This document shows, piece by piece, positions 26,415 to 35,067 of a DNA stretch of 64,000 bases (positions are counted from its first letter, which is position 1; every line of letters starts with the position of its first letter). Source of the DNA: Actinomycetes bacterium. Lineage in GTDB: Bacteria; Actinomycetota; Actinomycetes; Actinomycetales; Dermatophilaceae. Location: the NCBI GenBank assembly GCA_023420415.1, contig JAEZWF010000042.1:62001-126000 (forward strand). The letters are read 5' to 3'. The position numbers and the translations under genes were made by a program. The notes under the pieces were generated by a model. The model did not search any database and was not told the DNA's origin. It saw only the letters and a program-made list of their open reading frames with translations.

Positions 26415-27490
26415 CAGTTGCCTCCGGTGGAGAATGACAGACTGACACGACGATTGAGCGCCTTGCCTGCCTTGCTGTCGTTGCTCGCGACCGGCTCGGT
26501 CTCACCCTTGCCTTCTGCCCTCAGGGTGATGCCGGATCCCAGCATCGGCTGCAGGACCGCGACCACAGCCTCGGCACGCCGTTTGGACAACGCGAGGTTG
26601 TATGCGTCGTCTCCGTCGGAGTCGGTGTGGCCGGTCACCGTGACCGTGCCCTTGGCTCCCAGCCGCTTGAGCTCTGCGGCAGCCTTCTGCAGGCTCGCCT
26701 TGCCCTTGGCGGAGACGTCGGCCTTGTCGACCACGAACAGGACGTCCGCGTTGACGTCGACGGCCTGCTGCTTGGCCTGCTTCCTCGTGGCGACGACGTT
26801 CTCGAGGTCGGCGATGCGCTCGGTCAAGTTGAACGTGGAGGCCGTCGGGTCGGCCTGCGCCACCCGCGATGGATTGATCTTGGGCCACCCGGTCCCGAGC
26901 TTGATGACGGGGCTGTCCTGCGTCACTGCCGTCTCGGGTGTCATCGGTCCGTCCTCGACGGGGATGTCGGGGAACACCCGATCGGCCAGGAACACCGAGA
27001 CCTTGTCCACCCCCTCGGGCAGCGCCGGGGTGACCGAGTAGAGGACATCGGCCTCACCCGGCTTGCCCGTGTACGGATAGCCGTACCCCAGGCCGTCCTG
27101 GGAGCAGACGCAGACGCCGTCACCGGGCTTCAGACCGCCGTACAACTTCAGGTTCGTGGTGTCGACCAGGGCCACGTCAGCAGTCTTCTCGCCGTGCTGG
27201 TCCGGGAAGAACACCGTCGTCTCCGGGGTCAGCGACAAAGCCACCGACAGCGAATCGGTGTTCTTCGCCGAGGCCGGGAAGCCCACCGAGTAGTAGACCG
27301 CGGTCCCACCCTCGATCCGACGGACCCCGTGCAGCGTGATCACGAGCCGGCCGTCGACCTCGGAGTTCGCACTGAGCGTCTGGCCCAGGACCGGGATCGG
27401 TACTTCCTCGGCCGCCGCTGCCAGCGGCGACCCCAGGCACAGGGCGCCAACAGCCAGTGCTGCGGGCACGGCAGCAAGACGGAAACGCAT
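26414..27490 (-). CDS. Exported OmpA-family protein with N-terminal CxC domain
   Basis: 358 residues. A Sec signal peptide (residues 1-27, ending AAAAEE) is followed by a domain with a VCVCS motif (about residues 30-190) that resembles the adjacent lipoprotein. The C-terminal 110 residues form an OmpA peptidoglycan-binding domain: FVVDKADVSAKGKASL, VTGHTDSDGDDAYNLALSKRRAEAV and NRRVSL. It should be exported and held to peptidoglycan. The gene pair probably forms a complex at the wall. The CxC could be a redox or metal site. Confidence 0.78.
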   Translation of the reverse strand: MRFRLAAVPAALAVGALCLGSPLAAAAEEVPIPVLGQTLSANSEVDGRLVITLHGVRRIEGGTAVYYSVGFPASAKNTDSLSVALSLTPETTVFFPDQHGEKTADVALVDTTNLKLYGGLKPGDGVCVCSQDGLGYGYPYTGKPGEADVLYSVTPALPEGVDKVSVFLADRVFPDIPVEDGPMTPETAVTQDSPVIKLGTGWPKINPSRVAQADPTASTFNLTERIADLENVVATRKQAKQQAVDVNADVLFVVDKADVSAKGKASLQKAAAELKRLGAKGTVTVTGHTDSDGDDAYNLALSKRRAEAVVAVLQPMLGSGITLRAEGKGETEPVASNDSKAGKALNRRVSLSFSTGGN

Positions 27491-27541
27491 GGAGCCCCTT
27501 CAACTGCATCAGGTCGGCCTCGACTTTACCCAAACCGCAAA

Positions 27542-27577
27542 CTGAGGCTGCTCCCGACCGTCGGGGTTCGGCCTCAG
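27542..27577 (-). terminator. Terminator overlapping the DUF5063 stop codon
   Basis: CTGAGGC (27542-27548) pairs with GCCTCAG (27571-27577), with an inner CCCGAC/GTCGGG stem. On the minus strand it is followed by a T-rich run (TTTGCGGTTT). It covers the stop codon at 27574-27576. Confidence 0.7.
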
Positions 27578-28134
27578 GGATGGAGCGCGTCGAACTCGGC
27601 CTCGGAGATGGTCTCCTCGTCGGCGTCGAGCCGGATGTGGCCGAGCAGGGACTGCAGCGCCCGCAGCGCCGCGGCCGCCCGCTCGCCCCAGTCGGAGAGG
27701 TAGCTGAACTGCCACCACCACAGCGCCTCGGTGATGCGACCCTCGTCGTAGTGGCGCAGCCCGTGGGCCAGCGCCCCGGCCACACCGGCCACGTCGCTGG
27801 AGATCGAGCCGGTGGTCAGCTCGGTGGAGGTCAGTGGGTCGACCAGGTCGGCGTACTCGTCGAGCCCTTCGAACAGGTTGGCGATGCCGGTGCGCAGCGG
27901 GTCGAGCTCGGGGTCGACGATGTCGGGCTCGAACCGCTCGGTGGGCACGACGTCCTCGATCGCCCCGAGCCGGGCGCCCATGACGAGCACCTGCGACAGC
28001 GCGAGCAGCGTCATCGGGATGGCGGCGTCGGGTGCCGAACCGGACGCCACCTCCGTCACCGTGCCGAGGTAGGCGCGCGCATCCTCGGCGGAGACCTCCG
28101 CGAGCCGGGCCAGGTCGTCGGACATGTCAGACAT
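27574..28134 (-). CDS. DUF5063 domain protein
   Basis: 186 residues from ATG 28134, chosen because GGAGG lies 7 nt upstream; it overlaps recR by 8 bp. Mostly helical, acidic (about one quarter Asp/Glu), with the conserved core [39 protein letters not shown]5063 genes regularly follow recR in actinobacteria, so a link to DNA repair or replication is possible but unproven. No catalytic motif is seen. Confidence 0.85.
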   Translation of the reverse strand: MSDMSDDLARLAEVSAEDARAYLGTVTEVASGSAPDAAIPMTLLALSQVLVMGARLGAIEDVVPTERFEPDIVDPELDPLRTGIANLFEGLDEYADLVDPLTSTELTTGSISSDVAGVAGALAHGLRHYDEGRITEALWWWQFSYLSDWGERAAAALRALQSLLGHIRLDADEETISEAEFDALHP

Positions 28135-28726
28135 CCAACAGCCTCCGGCCCTCGAACGCACGACCAAGGGTGACCTCGTCGGCATACTCCAGGTCGCCAC
28201 CGACCGGCAGGCCGGACGCGAGCCGCGTGACCTTGATGCCCATAGTGCGCAGGAGCCGCGCGAGGTAGCTGGCGGTCGCCTCGCCCTCGAGGTTGGGGTC
28301 GGTGGCGATGATGACCTCGGTGACTTCGCCGGACGCGAGCCGGGTCATGAGCTCCTTGATGCGCAGGTCGTCGGGGCCGACCCCCTCGATCGGGCTGATC
28401 GCGCCGCCGAGCACGTGGTAGCGGCCGCGGAACTCACGGGTGCGCTCGATCGCGACGACGTCCTTGGGCTCCTCGACCACGCAGATCGAGGAGCCGTCAC
28501 GACGCGGGTCGGCGCAGATCTTGCACTGCTCGGCCTCCGCGACGTTGCCGCACGTCTCGCAGAACCGCACCTTGACCTTGACCTCGGTGAGCGCGTCGAC
28601 CAGCCGCTTCACGTCGACCGAGTCGGCCTGCAGCAGGTGGAACGCGATCCGCTGCGCGCTCTTGGGGCCGACGCCGGGCAGCCGCCCCAGCTCGTCGATC
28701 AGGTCCTGGACCACGCCTTCGTACAC
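28127..28726 (-). CDS. recR: Recombination mediator RecR
   Basis: 199 residues from GTG 28726, the normal RecR length. Helix-hairpin-helix [17 protein letters not shown], a C4 zinc finger (FCETCGN...EQCKICADP), and a Toprim domain with [12 protein letters not shown] and [15 protein letters not shown]. RecR works with RecO, and in some bacteria RecF, to load RecA at gaps and breaks. It lies 62 bp downstream of dnaX, the common dnaX-recR order; YbaB is missing between them. Confidence 0.96.
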   Translation of the reverse strand: MYEGVVQDLIDELGRLPGVGPKSAQRIAFHLLQADSVDVKRLVDALTEVKVKVRFCETCGNVAEAEQCKICADPRRDGSSICVVEEPKDVVAIERTREFRGRYHVLGGAISPIEGVGPDDLRIKELMTRLASGEVTEVIIATDPNLEGEATASYLARLLRTMGIKVTRLASGLPVGGDLEYADEVTLGRAFEGRRLLDV

Positions 28727-28761
28727 CCGATGAGCGTACGTCCTCGGTGTGACGACGCCTG

Positions 28762-28779
28762 CGCCCCCACGCGGGGGCG
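28762..28779 (-). terminator. Hairpin between dnaX and recR
   Basis: CGCCCCC (28762-28768) pairs with GGGGGCG (28773-28779) across loop ACGC, just past the dnaX stop. It lacks a T-run, so it may attenuate rather than end transcription into recR. Confidence 0.45.
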
Positions 28780-28788
28780 GCACCCTGA

Positions 28789-31104
28789 TCAGCCCTCGTC
28801 GATGACCTTGCCGCCGAGGATGCGCTCGATGACGGGCCGCCCGACGTCGCCGAGCTCCTCGATCTCCTCGTCGTCGTCGCTCACCACGCTGTCGTCGGCG
28901 ACGCGCTTGGGTGCGTCGGGCGGCGACTCCGCGGCGACCTGCGCCTGGGCGCGCGCCAGAGGTGAGGCGGTGGGCGCAGGGCTCGCGGGTCCGGCCGCCT
29001 CCGCCGGGTCGGGCGCCGCCCACGAGGGACCGCTGTCCGGCGCCGAGGGCGCGTCGGCCCAGTTGCCGCTGCTGCCGTTGGCCCCCGTGGGAGCCGACGG
29101 CACACCCACATCGGGTATGCCGCCGCCCGCGGCTCGCGGGCCCGCGTCACCACCCGCGCGGGGCGCGTCACCGGACTGGCCACCGCCGGACTGGCCGCCG
29201 CGCGGGCTGGTGTCCTCGGGACGGACGACGGGATGTGACTCACCGGACGGCCTGGAGGCGCCCGCGTCGGGCACCGGGATGCCCTCGACCCGGGCGTCGA
29301 CGCCGAGCACGTCGATCAACGCCTGCCGCACGAGGTCGGCGTGCGGGCCGTTGCGGAAGGTCTGGGCGATGCCGACCGTGGAGATGGCCAGGGTGACCTT
29401 CGACCCGTCGTAGTCGTGCACCTGGGCGTGCTCGGACAGCAGGGTCCACGTCGTGCGCTTGTGCTTGAAGATCCAGCCGAGGACGTCCGGCCACGCCCGC
29501 CGGATCGCGGCGGTGTCGATGCCCCCACTCTGGCGTGCGGGCTGGCCGGCGGGTGCGGCCTGGGCGGAATCCGTTGCGGCACCAGCTGATTCGTCAGCCG
29601 TGTCCGACGGGACGCTGTCGCCGTGGGCGTGCGCGTAGTCCTCGGCCTGCTCGCGCATGGCCTGCGGATCGGGCCGTTCGGCGACCGGCTCGCCGACCTG
29701 GGAGACGTCCCCCTCCGGGACATCGGCCGGGGTGGGTTCGGTATGCCGGGTGGCCGGCTCGGGCGCCACCGCCGCCGCAGGCTGGGGCCGCGGCTCGGGC
29801 TCCGGGCGCGCGGACGGTGCAGCGGCGGGCGGTGCAGCAGCGGGCGGTGACGTGGCGGGCGGTGCAGCAGCGGGCGGAGCTGCAGCGGGCGGAGCTGCAG
29901 CGGACGGGGCGGCGGCCGGCGCTCGGGTGACCGAGGGGACTCCCTCGACGTCGAGGCGACGTTCGATGCGGTCGAGCCGCGCGGCATACCCGGTCTCACC
30001 GGAGGCGGCTGGAAGGAGCACCCGCGCGCAGATCAGCTCGAGCTGGAGCCTCGGCGCGGTGGCACCAGTCATCTCGGTGAGGCCGGCGTTGACGATGTCG
30101 GCCGCGCGCGACAGCGCACCGCCGCCGAACGCCGCGGCCTGCTGGCGCATCCGCTCGAGCTGGTCCTCCGGCAGGCCGCGCAGCACCGACGACGCGCCGT
30201 CGGGCACAGCCGCCACCACGATGAGGTCGCGCAGCCGCTCGAGCAGGTCCTCGACGAACCGGCGCGGGTCGAGCCCGGTCTCGATGACCCGGTCGACCTG
30301 GTGGAACACGCCCGCCGCATCACCGGCGGCAAAGGCGTCGATGATCGCGTCGAGCAGCTCACCGTCGGTGAAGCCCAGCAGCGCCGCGGCCGACTCGTAG
30401 GTGAGCCCCTCGTCGCCCGACCCCGCGATGAGCTGGTCGAGCACCGACAGGGAGTCACGCACCGACCCGCCACCCGCGCGCGTCACGAACGACAGCACGC
30501 CGGGAGCGACGGTGACACCCTCCTGGTCGCACAGCTTCTGCATGTAGTCGGTGAGCTGCCCCGGCGGCACGAGCCGGAACGGGTAGTGGTGGGTGCGACT
30601 GCGGATGGTGCCGATGACCTTCTCGGGCTCGGTCGTCGCGAACACGAACTTCACGTGCTCGGGCGGCTCCTCGACGATCTTGAGCAGCGCGTTGAAGCCC
30701 TGCGGCGTGACCATGTGGGCCTCGTCGATGATGTAGACCTTGAACCGGCTCTGGGCCGGGCCGTAGCTCGCCCGCTCGCGCAGGTCACGCGCGTCGTCGA
30801 CACCACCGTGGCTGGCCGCGTCGATCTCGATGACATCGACACTGCCGGGGCCTCCGCGCGCGAGCGCGACGCACGAGTCGCAGGTGCCGCACGGCACGTC
30901 GGTGGGGCCCTGCTCGCAGTTGAGGCAGCGGGCCAGGATGCGCGCGCTGGTCGTCTTGCCGCAGCCGCGCGGGCCGGAGAAGAGATAGGCGTGGTTGACC
31001 CGCCCCGTGCGCAGCGCCTGCATGAGCGGCTCGGTGACGTGCTCCTGCCCGATGACGTCGGCGAAGGACTCGGGCCGGTAGCGGCGGTAGAGGGCGGTGC
31101 TCAC
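28789..31104 (-). CDS. dnaX: DNA polymerase III gamma/tau subunit
   Basis: 771 residues from GTG 31104 ([14 protein letters not shown]). AAA+ clamp loader with Walker [10 protein letters not shown], a zinc-binding C4 ([19 protein letters not shown]), Walker B IIDEAHM and an SRC-like sensor region. A long Ala/Pro linker (about residues 375-480, [11 protein letters not shown] repeats) joins the tau C-terminal part, which contacts the polymerase. One extended octamer repeat lies inside the linker (29739-29764). No slippery A-run for a frameshifted gamma form was seen. SRP RNA is encoded just upstream. Confidence 0.95.
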   Translation of the reverse strand: MSTALYRRYRPESFADVIGQEHVTEPLMQALRTGRVNHAYLFSGPRGCGKTTSARILARCLNCEQGPTDVPCGTCDSCVALARGGPGSVDVIEIDAASHGGVDDARDLRERASYGPAQSRFKVYIIDEAHMVTPQGFNALLKIVEEPPEHVKFVFATTEPEKVIGTIRSRTHHYPFRLVPPGQLTDYMQKLCDQEGVTVAPGVLSFVTRAGGGSVRDSLSVLDQLIAGSGDEGLTYESAAALLGFTDGELLDAIIDAFAAGDAAGVFHQVDRVIETGLDPRRFVEDLLERLRDLIVVAAVPDGASSVLRGLPEDQLERMRQQAAAFGGGALSRAADIVNAGLTEMTGATAPRLQLELICARVLLPAASGETGYAARLDRIERRLDVEGVPSVTRAPAAAPSAAAPPAAAPPAAAPPATSPPAAAPPAAAPSARPEPEPRPQPAAAVAPEPATRHTEPTPADVPEGDVSQVGEPVAERPDPQAMREQAEDYAHAHGDSVPSDTADESAGAATDSAQAAPAGQPARQSGGIDTAAIRRAWPDVLGWIFKHKRTTWTLLSEHAQVHDYDGSKVTLAISTVGIAQTFRNGPHADLVRQALIDVLGVDARVEGIPVPDAGASRPSGESHPVVRPEDTSPRGGQSGGGQSGDAPRAGGDAGPRAAGGGIPDVGVPSAPTGANGSSGNWADAPSAPDSGPSWAAPDPAEAAGPASPAPTASPLARAQAQVAAESPPDAPKRVADDSVVSDDDEEIEELGDVGRPVIERILGGKVIDEG
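29739..29764 (+). repeat. Extended GTATGCCG repeat inserted in the dnaX linker
   Basis: 26 bases identical to the intergenic copy at 17792-17817. Read on the dnaX strand it encodes EPATRHTE inside the low-complexity Ala/Pro linker, where an insertion would be tolerated. Confidence 0.8.
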
Positions 31105-31193
31105 CTCGTGAACCCTAGTCGGGCTCCACGACAGCCGGTATGCCGCGTGCTCGCCGTGTGGACGGCCCTCGCGACCGCTCCGGCCGGACGCGA

Positions 31194-31285
31194 GGACACC
31201 CCGCGTACCTGGAAGAGCTCTCCTACCCTTGCTGCATTCCTGCCCTGGGGGAGTTCGGAGAGGTACCACCACGCGGGGTGCCGGC
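31194..31285 (-). ncRNA. ffs: Small signal recognition particle RNA (4.5S type)
   Basis: On the minus strand the ends pair (GGCACCCCGCGT with ACGCGGGGTGTC) and the apical part holds the SRP motif: CCCAGGGCAGGAATGCAGCA with flanking CTCTCC and GGAGAG. This is the universal Ffh-binding domain IV hairpin. The length of about 92 nt fits small bacterial SRP RNA. It lies 90 bp upstream of dnaX, a common location. The ends are approximate. Confidence 0.9.
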
Positions 31286-31335
31286 TCGCAGTCTAGAGGG
31301 CTGGTGTCCTCGGCGACGAATCCGTGGTCAGCAGG

Positions 31336-32136
31336 TCACGGCGCCGGAATGACGACGCCGCCGCTCGCCCCCGACAGCTCGCCCACGCCCACCCCGACCA
31401 GCACGCTCAGCAGGATCATGAGCACCCAGCCCTCCCAGCCGCGCAGCCGGCGCCGCGAAGCACCCCCGACGCCGACGACGCGGGGAGTCCGGCCGGGACG
31501 CAGCAGCTCGAACACGGCATACGCCACCACACCCCAGCCCCACGTGACGCCGAGCATCCAGAACCAGAACCACCTCGTGCCACGGGTCGGGACCCGGCCG
31601 CCGACCACGACCAGCAGCGCCACCAGGCCGACGACGAACCCGACCCCCTGGCCGGTGTCGGACGGGTAGTCGTGGCTGGTGTTGGGCCGCACGCCTGCCT
31701 GCTGGAGCTCGGCCACCCGCTGCTGCACCGGGACCGAGTAGTCGTCGACGATGCGCACGGGCCCGATCGCGCTGTCGGTCCAGTACATGACCGTGGTGCT
31801 GCCCCGGTCCGGCGAGTCGGGTTCGGGCATCCCGGACGGGTCGGCAGCCGGGACGTCGAAGTCGAGCGGAGCGCCGCCCCAGACGCTGTCACCATCGCGC
31901 AGGTTGGAGACGACCCGGAAGGCGACGACGTCACCCGCGTCGAGGTCGGCGGCATACTGCGCGGCCGAGACCTCACGCGCCTGGGTGACGTAGGTGACGG
32001 TGGCCCACGAGAGCCAGCCCCCGATGAGCAGGACGGCGAGCAGCGGCCGACCGATGCGCTGGATGCGGGCCCGTCGGTCGCGCCCTACCGGTGTCGGCGT
32101 TCGCGTCGGTGTCGGTGTTGCCGCGGCCCCCGCCAC
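31336..32136 (-). CDS. Uncharacterised membrane protein with four helices
   Basis: 266 residues from a GTG at 32136 (start uncertain). A Thr/Pro-rich N-terminus, a helix (LLAVLLIGGWLSWATVTYVT), a domain of about 110 residues outside, then three helices near the C-terminus (GVGFVVGLVALLVVVGG, WFWFWMLGVTWGWGVVAYAVF, GWVLMILLSVLVGVGVGE). No family recognised. It is divergent from the DUF3817 gene with about 97 bp between. Confidence 0.6.
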   Translation of the reverse strand: MAGAAATPTPTRTPTPVGRDRRARIQRIGRPLLAVLLIGGWLSWATVTYVTQAREVSAAQYAADLDAGDVVAFRVVSNLRDGDSVWGGAPLDFDVPAADPSGMPEPDSPDRGSTTVMYWTDSAIGPVRIVDDYSVPVQQRVAELQQAGVRPNTSHDYPSDTGQGVGFVVGLVALLVVVGGRVPTRGTRWFWFWMLGVTWGWGVVAYAVFELLRPGRTPRVVGVGGASRRRLRGWEGWVLMILLSVLVGVGVGELSGASGGVVIPAP

Positions 32137-32233
32137 ATCCCCCGTCGTGCGCTGAGTGTGGCACCGGTGACCGGGCCGTGGGGAGGCTTTGCGACCATGG
32201 ATGCTCGTTCTTGCCGAGCCCTTCGGAGGGGTC

Positions 32234-32695
32234 ATGTCGCCGCAGTCGCTGTTTCGCCGGGTCGCGATCGCCGAGGCGGTGACGTGGGCGCTGCTGCTGG
32301 TGGGGATGTTCCTCAAGTACGTCACGAAGACGACCGAGCTCGGCGTGCGGGTCTTCGGGATGGCCCACGGCGTCGTGTTCATCGCCTACTGCCTGGCGGT
32401 GTTGTTCGTGGCGGTCAACCAGCGCTGGTCGGCGCGGCTCGTGCTGCTGGGGTTGGTGAGCGCGGTGCCGCCGTTCATGACGGTGTGGTTCGACAGGTAT
32501 GCCGAGCGGCGGGGTCTGCTCGCGGGTGGTTGGCGGTTGGTGGCCGGCGGGGAGGCGCCCCGGTCGGCGGCCGAGCGGGTGCAGGCGTGGATGCTGCGCC
32601 GGCCGGGTCTGGCCGTCGTGGTGGCACTGGTCGCGGTGGCGGCGTTGACGGGTCTGGCACTGGTGGTCGGCCCGCCGGTGCCGACCAAGAGCTGA
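32234..32695 (+). CDS. DUF3817 integral membrane protein
   Basis: 153 residues from ATG 32234, preceded by GGAGGGG. Conserved N-terminal part LFRRVAIAEAVTWALLLVGMFLKY and FGMAHGVVFIAYCLAV match DUF3817, a three-helix family. A fourth helix at the C-terminus (LAVVVALVAVAALTGLALVV) extends it beyond the usual roughly 100 residues. The function is unknown; it ends 42 bp before tRNA-Ser. Confidence 0.82.
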   Translation: MSPQSLFRRVAIAEAVTWALLLVGMFLKYVTKTTELGVRVFGMAHGVVFIAYCLAVLFVAVNQRWSARLVLLGLVSAVPPFMTVWFDRYAERRGLLAGGWRLVAGGEAPRSAAERVQAWMLRRPGLAVVVALVAVAALTGLALVVGPPVPTKS

Positions 32696-32737
32696 CGGAT
32701 TTCTTCGGGCACTTGACCGTCGGGTAGCCTCCTCCGC

Positions 32738-32825
32738 GGAGGATTCGCATAGTGGCCTAGTGCGCACGCTTGGAAAGCGTGTTGAGTGAAAGCTCTCAGG
32801 GGTTCGAATCCCCTATCCTCCGCCA
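32738..32825 (+). tRNA. tRNA-Ser (anticodon GGA)
   Basis: A class II tRNA: acceptor GGAGGAT/ATCCTCC, anticodon arm CACGC-TTGGAAA-GCGTG giving GGA (reads TCC), a long variable arm (GTTGAGTGAAAGCTCTC), T-arm GGTTCGAATCC and an encoded CCA at 32823-32825. Its 3' end is duplicated 125 bp downstream. Confidence 0.95.
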
Positions 32826-32952
32826 CATGAGATGGGCCCCGAGCTTGCGAGGGGCCCTTTCTCATGTGCGGGGATAGGTGATGACGGGAGCCGGAGCGCA
32901 CGGGCGACGAAGGAGCCCGGACGCGACGGCGGGTCCCCTATCCTCCGCCACA
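32809..32952 (+). repeat. Direct repeat of the tRNA-Ser 3' end (att-like scar)
   Basis: The 19 bases TCCCCTATCCTCCGCCACA occur at 32809-32827 (end of the tRNA, including CCA) and again at 32934-32952. Duplicated tRNA 3' ends are the usual mark of integrase attachment sites. Only about 106 bp separate the copies and no integrase is present, so this would be a remnant. Confidence 0.7.
32834..32860 (+). terminator. Terminator after tRNA-Ser
   Basis: GGGCCCC (32834-32840) pairs with GGGGCCC (32851-32857) and is followed by TTT. Outer pairing of GAGA and TCTC also contributes. It starts 9 bp after the tRNA. Confidence 0.75.
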
Positions 32953-32962
32953 AGACATGGCC

Positions 32963-33024
32963 GCACTTCGGGCCACAGCGGCTCGACCAAGGCCGCACCA
33001 CCAGGCCTGAGTGGCCCGAAGTGG
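32963..33024. other. Inverted repeat in the tRNA-Ser/murQ gap
   Basis: CACTTCGGGCCAC (about 32965-32977) pairs with GTGGCCCGAAGTG (about 33011-33023) around a 33-nt loop. It lies in a 265-bp stretch with no gene and next to the octamer hairpin. Its role is unknown. Confidence 0.45.
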
Positions 33025-33038
33025 AACGGCACGAAAGC

Positions 33039-33074
33039 GGGGTATGCCGCGTCCCCTGCCTCGCGGCATACCCC
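33039..33074. terminator. Paired GTATGCCG octamers forming a hairpin after murQ
   Basis: GGGGTATGCCGCG (33039-33051) pairs perfectly with CGCGGCATACCCC (33062-33074) across a 10-nt loop. Each arm contains one octamer. It is 17 bp past the murQ stop on the minus strand. Confidence 0.75.
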
Positions 33075-33090
33075 ACCGTCGTGGGCGTCG

Positions 33091-34005
33091 TCAGGGCGAA
33101 GGCGCGGTTGCGGTCTTGAGGGCAGCGGCCACGGAGCCGTCGGCGTTGGCGAGGGCTGTGCGGGCAGCGGCGGCGTCGATCTCGGCGAGCATGGACAGCA
33201 GGGCCGGTTTGAGCTCACCGCCCGCGGCGTCGAGCGCGGCCCGGGCGGTGACCTCGTCGGCGCCGCTGGCTTCCTGCAGGATGCGCACGACCCGGCCGCG
33301 GAGCTTGGCGTTGGTGGCGACGACGTCGACCATGAGGTTGGACCAGGTGCGGCCCAACCGAATCATCAGCGTGGTCGAGAACGCGTTGAGGACGAGCTTC
33401 TGGGCGGTGCCGGCCTTGAGACGGGTGGACCCGGTGAGCACCTCCGGGCCGGTGCGCGGCGCGATGAGGTGGTCGGCGAACGGGGCCAGCTCGGCGTCCG
33501 GGTTGGACGTCACCAGCGCGGTGACGGCGCCGGCCTCGCGCGCGGCCTGCAGCGCACCGCCGACGTAGGGGGTGCGGCCGGAGGCGGTGAGACCGATGAC
33601 GATGTCGCCGCGGCGGACCCCACTGGCGTCGAGACGGCCTTGCGCGTCGTCGTCCTCGACGTTCTCGACGGCCCGCAGCAACGCCTCGGGGCCGCCGGCG
33701 TGGTGGGCGACGACGAGACCCTCGGGGGTGTTGAAGGTGGGCAGCAGCTCGGCGGCGTCGAGGACGGCCAGGCGCCCGGAGGTCCCCGCCCCGAAGTAGT
33801 GGATGACCCCGCCGGCCCGCACCGACGCCACGGCCCGGTCGACGAGCAGCGCGAGCTCCGGCAGCGTCTCGGCCACGGCAGGCGCGACAAGGGCGTCGTC
33901 GGCGTTGATGCGACGCAGGATGCCGAGCGTGTCCTCGGTGTCGATGTCGGCCGTGTCGGGGTGGCGCTGCTCGGTCGGCGCGCTCACGCTCACGTCACTG
34001 GTCAC
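33091..34005 (-). CDS. murQ: N-acetylmuramic acid 6-phosphate etherase
   Basis: 304 residues, the family norm. SIS-domain sugar-phosphate binding is in HYFGAGTSGRLAVLDA, and the catalytic region GPEVLTGSTRLKAGTAQKLVLN is intact. MurQ cleaves the lactyl ether of MurNAc 6-phosphate to give GlcNAc 6-phosphate and lactate in cell-wall recycling. It lies just downstream of murR with a 113-bp gap that contains operator-like repeats. It is the last gene of the recycling cluster. Confidence 0.96.
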   Translation of the reverse strand: MTSDVSVSAPTEQRHPDTADIDTEDTLGILRRINADDALVAPAVAETLPELALLVDRAVASVRAGGVIHYFGAGTSGRLAVLDAAELLPTFNTPEGLVVAHHAGGPEALLRAVENVEDDDAQGRLDASGVRRGDIVIGLTASGRTPYVGGALQAAREAGAVTALVTSNPDAELAPFADHLIAPRTGPEVLTGSTRLKAGTAQKLVLNAFSTTLMIRLGRTWSNLMVDVVATNAKLRGRVVRILQEASGADEVTARAALDAAGGELKPALLSMLAEIDAAAARTALANADGSVAAALKTATAPSP

Positions 34006-34013
34006 GCTGCGAG

Positions 34014-34057
34014 GTTAGTTTCCTACATGTATGCCGTCAACGACGTGAATGAGTAAC
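34014..34057 (-). promoter_or_regulatory. Candidate MurR operators upstream of murQ
   Basis: Two elements: GTTAGTTTCCTACA (34014-34027) and GTGAATGAGTAAC (34045-34057). Both have near-copies upstream of nagZ (40974-40987 and 40943-40955). The shared presence before two genes of one pathway suggests a common regulator, most simply MurR. Confidence 0.5.
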
Positions 34058-34118
34058 GCTGGCTGTGGCCGTGGTCGCCGTCGGCGACGACCCGACCACC
34101 GGGCGAGGAACCGGCTGC

Positions 34119-35003
34119 TCAGGTGCGCACGTGGTGGCTGGCCACGGCATCCCGGGTCTCCTGCACTGCCTTGCGCGCCCGGGTCAGATTTCGTTGTGCC
34201 ACAGCGAGATACAAGCAGTCCACCACCGTGAGGGCCGCGATCCGGCTGGCCGTGGCGCCCGAGCGGAGGCTGGTCTCGCGCGCGGCGGTCGACAGGACGA
34301 GGTCGGCCTTCGACGCAAGTGGAGACACGGGGAAGTTCGTGATCGCAACGGTCGTGGCGCCGCGGGACTGGGCGGCCTCGAGGGCCTCGATCGTCTCCTT
34401 GGTGGTGCCCGAGTGGGACAGCCCGATGGCCACGTCGCCCTTGCCGAGCAGTGTGGCGCTGGTCAGGGCGATGTGCGGGTCGTTCCAGACGAAGGCCACG
34501 ACACCGATGCGGTGCAGCTTCTGCTGCAGGTCGACCCCGACGATGGCACTGGCGGCGATGCCATAGATGTCGACCCGCTTCGCCGCACCGATTGCCTGGG
34601 CCGCGGCCGCGACGGCCTCGTGATCGAGCTGCTGCGCGGTCTCCTCCACCGCGCTGGAGTCGGCGAAGGCGACCTTGGCGACGATGTCGGCGATGGTGTC
34701 CCGGGCGCTGATGTCGGTGTCCTGCGCCTTGCCCGACCGCGGCTGGACACTCGCCTCCGCGAGCCGGAGCCGCAGCTGCGGGTAGCCGCGCAGGCCGAGG
34801 CGCCGGCAGAACCGCAGCACGGTCGTCTCGGAGGTCTCGGCTGCGGCTGCGAGCTCGCTGATGGTGAGGTCAGCGGCGGCACCCGGGTCGGCGAGCACAC
34901 GCTCGGCGACCCGGTCCTCGGCCGGCGACAACGACGGACGGATGCCCCGCAGCCGCACCAGGAGTGGGACTGCGGAGTCCGTGGCTGACTCGTCGGCAGA
35001 CAT
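34119..35003 (-). CDS. murR: MurR/RpiR family transcriptional regulator
   Basis: 294 residues. The N-terminal HTH_6 domain (residues 1-80) includes LTISELAAAAETSETTVLRFCRRLGLRGY. The C-terminal SIS domain (about 125-260) binds a sugar phosphate, with DIYGIAASA and IGLSHSGTTKETIEAL. In the family, MurNAc 6-phosphate is the effector and the protein represses murQ. Its position between murQ and the exported hydrolases fits such a role. The start is the ATG at 35003. Confidence 0.92.
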   Translation of the reverse strand: MSADESATDSAVPLLVRLRGIRPSLSPAEDRVAERVLADPGAAADLTISELAAAAETSETTVLRFCRRLGLRGYPQLRLRLAEASVQPRSGKAQDTDISARDTIADIVAKVAFADSSAVEETAQQLDHEAVAAAAQAIGAAKRVDIYGIAASAIVGVDLQQKLHRIGVVAFVWNDPHIALTSATLLGKGDVAIGLSHSGTTKETIEALEAAQSRGATTVAITNFPVSPLASKADLVLSTAARETSLRSGATASRIAALTVVDCLYLAVAQRNLTRARKAVQETRDAVASHHVRT

Positions 35004-35067
35004 GGGGACACCGTAGACCTCGTGGTGGCGCCAACCCTGCAGATCGGGCCACCACGAGGCGTGACGG

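Noticed and set aside
28789..31104. Possible tandem minisatellite in dnaX (GCAGCGGGCGGTGCAGCAGC-type units at about 29815-29910)
   Set aside because: The units encode [11 protein letters not shown] in frame and are a normal tau linker; I treated them as coding low complexity, apart from the 26-nt octamer repeat.
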